Assembly (NCBI GenBank): GCA_944320555.1
Contig: CALUHX010000018.1
Coordinates: 1-51,254 of the forward strand
DNA from: an uncultured Butyricimonas sp.
GTDB lineage: Bacteria; Bacteroidota; Bacteroidia; Bacteroidales; Marinifilaceae
Length of the DNA: 51,254 nt
Reading direction: 5' to 3'
The translations under genes were made by a program, and so were the position numbers. The notes beneath the pieces were generated by a model. The model was not told the origin of the DNA, searched no databases, and was given only the letters and a program-made list of their open reading frames with translations. Of the stretch, positions 1-6,995 are shown in pieces (the first letter of the stretch is position 1; each line of letters opens with the position of its first letter).

Positions 1-58
1 GGAAAAGGCATTTTTTTTTTTTTTTTGATACTGGTGCTGGCGGCGTGCTACTGCTTCA
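1..58 (+). repeat. Truncated copy of the MFS gene 5' end (left direct repeat)
   Basis: Bases 1-58 align without gaps to 10141-10198, codons 2 onward of the intact MFS transporter gene. Bases 27-58 are identical over 32 positions and bases 1-16 differ at one. Bases 17-26 are ten T in place of the ten bases that encode Ser-Arg-Asp and the following Ala start. The MFS reading frame stays open through the repeat and stops at 109-111 in unrelated sequence. The two copies bracket the whole restriction-modification-like island, so the island appears to sit in, or next to, a partly duplicated MFS gene. The copy may extend to the left of the window. Confidence 0.85.
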
Positions 59-242
59 ATCTTATGATTCGAGAGTATCCCTACAATTTTTCAAAAGGAG
101 AGATTCCGTAAACCTTTCAAATGCACCCTATCGAGGCAACAAAAAAATTCGGATTATTTGTCGCAAGAGAACCATTTGGCTTACATGTTTTCAATGTTAC
201 ATTTTTGTCCGCCGACACAAGAGGAAACTAACAAAAAGATGC

Positions 243-250
243 TATCTTTG
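243..250 (+). promoter_or_regulatory. Candidate -7 promoter element for the defence island
   Basis: TATCTTTG matches the Bacteroidetes TAnnTTTG consensus. It lies about 127 bp before the first helicase start codon, which implies a long leader. I see no convincing -33 TTTG at the usual 19-21 bp spacing. The rest of 59-377 holds no recognisable gene; a short open frame there resembles nothing I know. Confidence 0.5.
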
Positions 251-377
251 TAATAATAATTAAGCTGATAATGAAGTAATAGAAGTATAAAAATGTGTGC
301 AAGACTCTTTTACTTATCTATCGATTGGAGTTGGCCTTGCAAGGATTGTGAAGGAGCTTTGCTTTTTTAGATAAGAA

Positions 378-3287
378 ATGATAAAACAGAACATAACAGC
401 ATATCAAGCGAAGTATTTCGCTAATTATCTGTCAAGACGTTTACCTGCAAACGACGTGGCAAAACTTACCGCATCCTTACAAGACGCACGGGTCGATCTT
501 ACTCCACATCAGATAGAAGCCGCTCTTTTCGCTTTTCAGTCGCCTTTGTCAAAAGGAGCTATCCTTGCTGACGAGGTGGGACTTGGCAAAACCATTGAGG
601 CTGGAATTATCCTATCGCAGAATTGGGCGGAACATAAACGGCATTTGCTCATTATCTGTCCTGCAAACCTCCGTAAGCAATGGAATAGCGAGCTTTTGGA
701 TAAGTTCTTTTTACCCTCAATCATTCTTGAAAAGCAAAGTTTCAACGAGCAAATAGAACGGGGCAATCTCAATCCGTTCAATCAAGAGAATATCATTATT
801 TGCTCTTTTCAATTTGCCAAAGCCAAAGCAGCCTACATCAAGCAAACGCCCTGGCACCTCGCAGTTATCGACGAAGCCCACCGGCTACGCAATGTGTACA
901 AACCGACCAACGTAATTGCCAATACTATCAAAAGGGCACTCGCTAACAGAAAGAAAATACTGATGACCGCCACGCCCCTGCAAAACTCCATTTTGGAATT
1001 ATTCGGACTTGTGTCGATTGTTGATGACTTTGTGTTCGGCGACATCAAGAGTTTCAGGGAACAATTCGGCAACTTGCAAAGTGAATCCGACTTCCAAGCC
1101 TTGCGTCGGCGACTCGAACCTGTGTGCAAGCGCACGCTACGCCACCAAGTGTTGGAATATATCCAATATACTAAGCGCATTGCCATTTTAGAGGAGTTTT
1201 CACCTTATAAAGACGAAGAAATCCTATATGAAATGGTTTCGACCTATTTACAACGAACAATGCTCTATGCACTCCCTAATAGTCAGCGTATGCTGATGTC
1301 GCTGATTCTCCGGAAACTATTGGCATCTTCTACTTACGCTATCTATGGCACGCTTTGTTCGCTGATAGAAAGACTCGAAGCGATGTTAGATTGCCAACCC
1401 GCACTTGAGTCCACTACGGTTTCAGAAGATTTTGAAGATACCATCAATGAAGAAGAGTGGATTGATGAAGAAGAATTGGACAGATTCAAAAATGATGACG
1501 GTGATAAAATTCTCCACCCGACCGACATTGAAGGTATCAAGAATGAAATATCGGAGTTGCAAATGTTCCGAGACCTCGCTTTTAAAATTAAGCGTAATAG
1601 TAAAGCAGAACATCTTTTCAAGGCTCTTTCAAAAGGATTTGAAAAGTTGAAAGAACTTGGCGCACCGCAGAAGGCACTTATTTTTACTGAATCAAAACGC
1701 ACACAAGAATATCTTTATGAATTGCTTGAGGAACGTGGCTATGCAGGGAAGGTGGTGCGTTTCAACGGCACAAACACAGACAAGCAGTCCACTGCTATAT
1801 ACAAGGCGTGGCTCGATAAAAACAAGGGTAGTGACAAAGTAACAGGCTCTCCCAGTGCCGACCGCCGTGCCGCTATTGTTGATTTCTTTCGCAAGGAAGC
1901 CACCATCATGATTGCCACCGAAGCTGCCGCCGAGGGTATCAACTTGCAGTTCTGCTCGCTTATCGTAAATTATGATATGCCGTGGAATCCGCAACGCATC
2001 GAGCAACGTATCGGGCGTTGTCACCGTTACGGACAACAATTCGATGTGGTTGTGATTAACTTTCTGAACATAAAAAACGAAGCAGATGTCCGAGTGTATC
2101 AGTTGCTTTCTGAAAAGTTCCAGTTGTTCGATGGCATTTTCGGGGCAAGCGACGAAGTGCTTGGCTCTATCGGTAACGGTGTGGACTTTGAGAAACGTAT
2201 TGCCGATATCTACAATTCGTGTCGTACCTCACAGGAAATCAAGCAGGCATTCGATAATCTTCAAGCCGAGTTTCAAGAGCGCATTTCTGATAATATGCTG
2301 GCAGCACGAAGTTCACTGCTTGAAAACTTCGATGAAGAAGTGGCGCAGAAACTGCGCATCAATTTTAAGGAGAGTGCCGCAAGCCTCTCGAAATTTAACA
2401 AGGCTCTTTGGTTGCTTACCCGCTATGCGTTGCGAAACACCGCCCAATTTGACGAGACCAATGCATCGTTCCAAATATTCGACACTAACATCAAGGATTA
2501 CGCCGGGCGTTATTGTTTGCTTAATACAGACACTTTCACTCGCCGCTCGCAACTCTCAATCCCCGTGCATACGCAAATTTACCGGGTGGGACATCCGCTC
2601 GCACGTCATATCATTGACGAATATATCAATGCAGACTTACCTTGTCGGGAGGTTGTGTTCGACTATACGAATACTCCTATTCGTGTATCGCTGCTTGGTG
2701 AACTCGTGGGAAAGTCGGGATGGTTGCATGTTGAGAAGTTGTCCATTGACGCTTTCGAACAGGAAGACCGCTTGCTGATTGCTTGCTTCGATGAAGATGG
2801 CAATGAGATATATTCCGATGTGGCACAGTATCTGTTTGAATTGTATGCCGCTGAACAAACCGGGATAGTCATTAAATCTGCAAGGGTTATCAATCAATAC
2901 GATAGCATCATAGCTCGGCAAAGAGCCGCCATTATTGAAGAAAATGCCTTGCGCAACCAAAATTTCTTTGAAGAAGAAATGGATAAGCTTGATGCTTGGG
3001 CGGAGGACATGAAGATGAGTCTTGAGCGTGAGTTGCGAGACCTCGACACCGAGATTAAGTTGCTCAAAGGTTCGGCAAAAAAATTGGCTACCCTTACCGA
3101 AAAGGTCAATGCGCAACGCACTATTAAAGACCTTGAACACCGTCGTGCGGAGAAACGTCAAAATCTTTTCTCCGCACAGGATGAAGTGGAGGCTCGCAAA
3201 GAAGAACTGCTTTCTTCTGTCGAAAAAATGCTCAATCAAAAGGTGGAGCAAAAGGATTTGTTTACAATTAAATGGAAATTGGTATGA
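378..3287 (+). CDS. SNF2/HepA-like DEAD/DEAH helicase, first gene of a defence island
   Basis: This is a 969-residue superfamily 2 ATPase of the SNF2/RapA type, expected to translocate on or remodel DNA or protein-DNA complexes. Visible motifs are the Walker A box DEVGLGKT at residues 65-72, DEAH at 165-168, a TATP motif III soon after, and the C-terminal motif with RIEQRIGRCHRYGQ near residue 540. The last 100 residues (about 865-960) are charged and heptad-like, probably a coiled coil. It starts an A+T-richer, same-strand gene set and its stop overlaps the next start as ATGA, so the two are translationally coupled. SNF2 proteins encoded beside type III-like Mod and Res genes are a recurring arrangement in defence loci. 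A direct role in restriction is inferred from context. Confidence 0.85.
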   Translation: MIKQNITAYQAKYFANYLSRRLPANDVAKLTASLQDARVDLTPHQIEAALFAFQSPLSKGAILADEVGLGKTIEAGIILSQNWAEHKRHLLIICPANLRKQWNSELLDKFFLPSIILEKQSFNEQIERGNLNPFNQENIIICSFQFAKAKAAYIKQTPWHLAVIDEAHRLRNVYKPTNVIANTIKRALANRKKILMTATPLQNSILELFGLVSIVDDFVFGDIKSFREQFGNLQSESDFQALRRRLEPVCKRTLRHQVLEYIQYTKRIAILEEFSPYKDEEILYEMVSTYLQRTMLYALPNSQRMLMSLILRKLLASSTYAIYGTLCSLIERLEAMLDCQPALESTTVSEDFEDTINEEEWIDEEELDRFKNDDGDKILHPTDIEGIKNEISELQMFRDLAFKIKRNSKAEHLFKALSKGFEKLKELGAPQKALIFTESKRTQEYLYELLEERGYAGKVVRFNGTNTDKQSTAIYKAWLDKNKGSDKVTGSPSADRRAAIVDFFRKEATIMIATEAAAEGINLQFCSLIVNYDMPWNPQRIEQRIGRCHRYGQQFDVVVINFLNIKNEADVRVYQLLSEKFQLFDGIFGASDEVLGSIGNGVDFEKRIADIYNSCRTSQEIKQAFDNLQAEFQERISDNMLAARSSLLENFDEEVAQKLRINFKESAASLSKFNKALWLLTRYALRNTAQFDETNASFQIFDTNIKDYAGRYCLLNTDTFTRRSQLSIPVHTQIYRVGHPLARHIIDEYINADLPCREVVFDYTNTPIRVSLLGELVGKSGWLHVEKLSIDAFEQEDRLLIACFDEDGNEIYSDVAQYLFELYAAEQTGIVIKSARVINQYDSIIARQRAAIIEENALRNQNFFEEEMDKLDAWAEDMKMSLERELRDLDTEIKLLKGSAKKLATLTEKVNAQRTIKDLEHRRAEKRQNLFSAQDEVEARKEELLSSVEKMLNQKVEQKDLFTIKWKLV

Positions 3288-3844
3288 CAATAACAGAATT
3301 AATCAACTTGGGTAATAAATTTGAATGGATTTATCAACAAATGTACCACTCAGATGGTAAGGCTTTGGATATTATTTCAGAAGATAAAATCGTCTCCAAT
3401 GAAGAGGATTATATTTCGTGGCTGTGTAAAGTAAAGCGGATGTTTCAAAAGGAATATTCTACTGATGCTATATTTGATGAAATTATTGATCTTACATCTT
3501 CTCAAAAACCTAACACTTATTCCAAGCATATGCAGATTATGGGTGTTCTTCGTTCGATAGAAGACGACCCGCAATTATGCAATAAAGTGGAATCAATGTC
3601 ATTTATTCCTGCAGTCAATATAAATAACAATATCAATATTGGAATTACACTAAACTCTATTACAGAAGGATTAACTCCGCAACAACTTGCAGAGTTAAAA
3701 TATTATATTAAATCCAATCCAAAAGATAAAGAAGGTTTTGTGAAAAAACTTTTATCTTTAGGAGTGGATGCCACAACAATTCTTAGTAATATATTAGGAG
3801 CAGAACCTATTTGGAATGCAATAACAAATTTACTCTCTAAATAA
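3284..3844 (+). CDS. Unrecognised 186-residue island protein, possible adaptor
   Basis: The start is set by the ATGA overlap with the helicase stop; an ATG 12 bp upstream in the same frame is less likely. I recognise no named family. The protein has three parts. An alpha-helical N-terminal region (about 1-105) has a pattern of a YISWL segment, then a KRMFQKEY segment, then a helix ending in IMGVLRSI. A short beta-like segment rich in Asn and Ile (NINNNINIG) is centred near residue 117. A helical C-terminal part carries an LLSLG...SNILG segment. No catalytic motif is visible. The helical block, Asn-rich strand and hydrophobic C-terminus look like a modular adaptor. It occupies the slot where some related SNF2-Mod-Res loci carry a small accessory protein, so a linking or regulatory role is an inference. 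Confidence 0.7.
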   Translation: MTITELINLGNKFEWIYQQMYHSDGKALDIISEDKIVSNEEDYISWLCKVKRMFQKEYSTDAIFDEIIDLTSSQKPNTYSKHMQIMGVLRSIEDDPQLCNKVESMSFIPAVNINNNINIGITLNSITEGLTPQQLAELKYYIKSNPKDKEGFVKKLLSLGVDATTILSNILGAEPIWNAITNLLSK

Positions 3845-3845
3845 C

Positions 3846-5645
3846 ATGCAGAAACTTGAACTCACATGGATTGGCAAGAATAATGCGCAAGAACCATTAG
3901 AACCGCGTATTCTTATCGAAAATCCTAAATATAGCTATGGAATAGTGGAAGAAACCACATTACCAAGTGGCAAACTATGGCATGGTAATATGCTTATTCA
4001 TGGAGACAATCTTCTTGCGCTTAAATCACTTGTTTCTATGTATACAGGTGAAATAAAGTGTATCTACATAGACCCACCATACAACACAAATGCAGCAACT
4101 GAATACTATGATGATATGGTTGAGCATTCGTATTGGCTTAGTCTCATGCGTTCTCGTCTTGAGTTACTTCGTGAACTTTTGAGTAATGAGGGAACTATCT
4201 GGATTCAAATAAATGATGATGAACAAGCCTATCTAAAAGTTCTTTGTGATGAGATTTTTGGACGCTCAAATTTCATCAATATGGTATCGGTTAATATGAA
4301 GAATATTGCCGGTGCTTCTGGGGGTGGAGAAGATAAAAGAATGAAAAAGAATTGCGAGTATATTTTAGTTTATGCTAAATATTATTCAAAACTTCCTCTT
4401 TTTAATGGTCCTTATGAATACACTAAAATATCTGATCTTGTTCAACAATATTTGGATGAGGGAAAAAGTTGGAAATATACAACAGTTCTTTTGAATCCGG
4501 GAGAAAAGGTCTATATTGGTTCAACGATTGACGGCGAGGGGAATGAGATAAAAGTTTATGAACGCCGCAATCCTTTTATACTTTCAATAAAACAAATAGC
4601 AATAAGAGATTCTATTTCAGAAAAAGAAGCGTATCAAAAATATAGTGTTTTTGTCTTTCAAACAACAAATGCTCAAACCTCTATTAGGACAAGAATTATA
4701 GATTATCGTATGGAAAATGGTATCACGGAAGACCTTCTTTCCATTGAATATGTACCTAAGACAGGGAGAAATAAAGGAAAGGTCTATGAACAGTTTTATA
4801 AAGGAGATAAATGTAGATTGTTTGTATGGTTAAGAGATACTTCTGAGATTGTAAATGGTGAACTCTATAAGAAAGATCTTCAAGGCACTTATTGGGATAT
4901 GAATGCATGGATGAAGAATCTAACTAAAGAAGGTGATGTTCACTTTCCTATGGGCAAAAAACCAGAAAAGCTAATCAGTCAGATTTTTGAGATGTGTACC
5001 GTCGAAGGCGACCTCGTTCTCGATAGTTTCTTGGGTAGCGGTACAACTGCAGCCGTGGCACATAAAATGGGGCGTAAATATATCGGTATAGAATTGGGAA
5101 ATCATGCTTATACCCATTGTGCGCCTCGTCTCAAAAAAGTAATTGATGGAGAAGACCAAGGTGGCATTACAAAAGCACAAAACTGGCAAGGCGGTGGCGG
5201 ATTTAAATTTTATGAACTTGCTCCGAGTCTTTTGAAGCATGATGAGTTTGGGCAGTTGGTAATCAACCCCGAATATAATGCAGACCAACTTGCAGCCGCC
5301 ATGGCATTGCAAGAAGGCTATACCTATTCTCCCGACAAGGACATTTATTGGAAGCAGGGATATGGGTCGGAACACGACTATATTTTCACCACCACCCAAT
5401 TCCTCACTGCTGAAGCCATTGACCATATCCACGAGGCAATGAGTGACGAAGAATCACTTTTGATATGCTGCACCGCCTATCAAAAGGAAGCAAAGACTCG
5501 TCACGGCAATATTACCGTGAAAAAGATTCCGAAGATGTTGCTTGGTAGATGTGCTTTTGACAAAGACAATTATAATCTCAATATTATTGCCGCCCCTGCG
5601 AGGGACGATATAGAAGATGAATCCGAAGATAACGTAACCCTTTAA
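3846..5645 (+). CDS. Type III-like site-specific DNA adenine methyltransferase (Mod)
   Basis: The predicted enzyme transfers methyl from S-adenosylmethionine to N6 of adenine in a short recognition sequence. The catalytic DPPY motif lies at residues 76-79 and the cofactor-binding motif FLGSGT at 395-400. This order, with about 300 residues of presumed target-recognition domain between them, is that of beta-class enzymes, which include type III Mod subunits. Length (599 residues) is normal for the family. The gene begins one base after the stop of the 186-residue gene and is followed one base later by the DUF3800 gene, so it lies inside a tight operon. Both motifs are intact and I see no repeat tract that would suggest phase variation. 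The recognition sequence cannot be read from the sequence. Confidence 0.9.
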   Translation: MQKLELTWIGKNNAQEPLEPRILIENPKYSYGIVEETTLPSGKLWHGNMLIHGDNLLALKSLVSMYTGEIKCIYIDPPYNTNAATEYYDDMVEHSYWLSLMRSRLELLRELLSNEGTIWIQINDDEQAYLKVLCDEIFGRSNFINMVSVNMKNIAGASGGGEDKRMKKNCEYILVYAKYYSKLPLFNGPYEYTKISDLVQQYLDEGKSWKYTTVLLNPGEKVYIGSTIDGEGNEIKVYERRNPFILSIKQIAIRDSISEKEAYQKYSVFVFQTTNAQTSIRTRIIDYRMENGITEDLLSIEYVPKTGRNKGKVYEQFYKGDKCRLFVWLRDTSEIVNGELYKKDLQGTYWDMNAWMKNLTKEGDVHFPMGKKPEKLISQIFEMCTVEGDLVLDSFLGSGTTAAVAHKMGRKYIGIELGNHAYTHCAPRLKKVIDGEDQGGITKAQNWQGGGGFKFYELAPSLLKHDEFGQLVINPEYNADQLAAAMALQEGYTYSPDKDIYWKQGYGSEHDYIFTTTQFLTAEAIDHIHEAMSDEESLLICCTAYQKEAKTRHGNITVKKIPKMLLGRCAFDKDNYNLNIIAAPARDDIEDESEDNVTL

Positions 5646-5646
5646 T

Positions 5647-6369
5647 ATGATCCGAATCATGGGAGAATTGTTTAATATATATTGCGATGAGAGCTGCCAC
5701 TTGGAGCATGATCCCGTAAATGTGACAGCCATGGTGATTGGGGGCATACTCTGTCCCGACGCTAAGAAAAAAGAGGCCAATGACCGCATACGAGAAATCA
5801 AAGCAGAGCATGGCATAAAAGCCGATGCTGAAATCAAATGGAACAAAGTGTCCCCTTCGATGTTGTCTTTTTATATGGATTTAATCAACTATTTCTTTGA
5901 CAACAGTGACTTGCATTTTAGGGCGGTGGTCATCCCGGATAAACGAGAACTTGATCACGAACGTTTCTATCAAACTCACGATGAGTTTTATTATAAGACA
6001 TATTTTCGTATGCTGAAAACCATATTGGAGCCGGGTAAGGAATATGCCATTTACATAGATATTAAAGACACCAGAAGTCAAGAAAAAGTAAACAAGCTTC
6101 ATGACGTGCTTTGCAACAGCAATTATGATTTTAATCGGAACATGATTAAACGAATACAACAAATACGGTCGCATGAGGTGGAATTGATGGGACTGGCGGA
6201 CTTGCTTGTCGGAGCAATGTCGTATCTTCATCGCGGGTTGAAAGGGAGCGAGACGAAACTTACTTTGATAGAGCGTATCAGGCAACGTAGTGGTTATACG
6301 TTAATGTCGAACACGCTTTACCGTGAGAACAAGTTTAATCTGCTTATTTGGAAAAGCAAATATGAGTAA
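5647..6369 (+). CDS. DUF3800 protein, predicted RNase H-like fold
   Basis: This 240-residue protein has the DUF3800 hallmarks. These are an N-terminal YCDES (Asp14, Glu15), AEIKW (Glu62, Lys64), IYIDIKD (Asp138) and, near the C-terminus, ELMGLADLLVGA (Asp185). The acidic residues spaced like this suggest a metal-dependent RNase H-type active site. The family is widespread in defence and mobile loci but its biochemical role is little defined. The start at 5647 lies one base after the Mod stop; ATG at 5659 (MGELFNIY) is an equally plausible start and keeps all motifs. It overlaps the next gene by 8 bp, so the two are likely made together. Confidence 0.8.
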   Translation: MIRIMGELFNIYCDESCHLEHDPVNVTAMVIGGILCPDAKKKEANDRIREIKAEHGIKADAEIKWNKVSPSMLSFYMDLINYFFDNSDLHFRAVVIPDKRELDHERFYQTHDEFYYKTYFRMLKTILEPGKEYAIYIDIKDTRSQEKVNKLHDVLCNSNYDFNRNMIKRIQQIRSHEVELMGLADLLVGAMSYLHRGLKGSETKLTLIERIRQRSGYTLMSNTLYRENKFNLLIWKSKYE

Positions 6370-6853
6370 AGATTATTACGAACTGCCAGAATTGATTACG
6401 CTATCGGAATATGGCGGCGATTTCAACGCATACTTGGAGGCTGTATATGAGCTTTTCAAGAAAGACTTTATTGAAAAGCGTCCCGTGTTTCGGGGTATTC
6501 GTTTGGGTTTGAAAAAGTACCCTATGGAAAGCGGAAAGGAGGCCACCTTTTGGCACATGACTTCGGAGGGAGAGGATGAGGCGACACGTAATCCAGACTT
6601 ACGTCGAATGGAGCGCATCAAGTGGCCTGCCGCACTCATCAATGACTCTACACATCCTTATTTGAAAGTATGGGAGAACAAACGTGGGAACAAAACCAAC
6701 GTGCTTATCTTTCATGAACAAGAGGGGTATTTAGTGGTATTGCGCAAGGGGTCGGACTACTTGATTCCGTGGACGGCTTACCTCATCACTTATCGCAACC
6801 GAAAAGAACGTTTACTAAAACAGTATGAGGCATATAAAAAAGCAAGGAGCTAA
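6362..6853 (+). CDS. Predicted BECR-fold (PBECR-like) nuclease
   Basis: The 163-residue product begins at the ATG that overlaps the end of the DUF3800 gene by 8 bp. The sequence pattern resembles phage and mobile-element proteins of the barnase-EndoU-colicin E5/D-RelE superfamily. It has FWH at 63-65, an arginine-rich RRMERI segment at 81-86, a central strand DYLVVL-like segment (here GYLVVL at 122-127) and WTAYLIT at 137-143. The His, Arg and Thr in these motifs are the residues such nucleases would use. If correct it would be a small RNase, either an effector of the system or a modification-related factor. The assignment rests on pattern memory and is the least certain of the enzymatic calls in this island. 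No immunity gene is evident next to it. Confidence 0.5.
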   Translation: MSKDYYELPELITLSEYGGDFNAYLEAVYELFKKDFIEKRPVFRGIRLGLKKYPMESGKEATFWHMTSEGEDEATRNPDLRRMERIKWPAALINDSTHPYLKVWENKRGNKTNVLIFHEQEGYLVVLRKGSDYLIPWTAYLITYRNRKERLLKQYEAYKKARS

Positions 6854-6995
6854 CTTGAAAAGCCGCTCCCGTTTCTCTTTCAACTACTTGGTTGCTGAGA
6901 TTGATGTTGCAAAAATACTTCATTTTACTAAATGTGCAAAGAAAAGGTCTGAATAATTTGGAATTTAACAAAATTGTATTATAAGCTAATTGACG

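Noticed and set aside
45-263. 72-codon frame at the left end
   Set aside because: It begins inside the MFS-like repeat in a different frame and resembles no protein; the -7 element for the island lies at its end.
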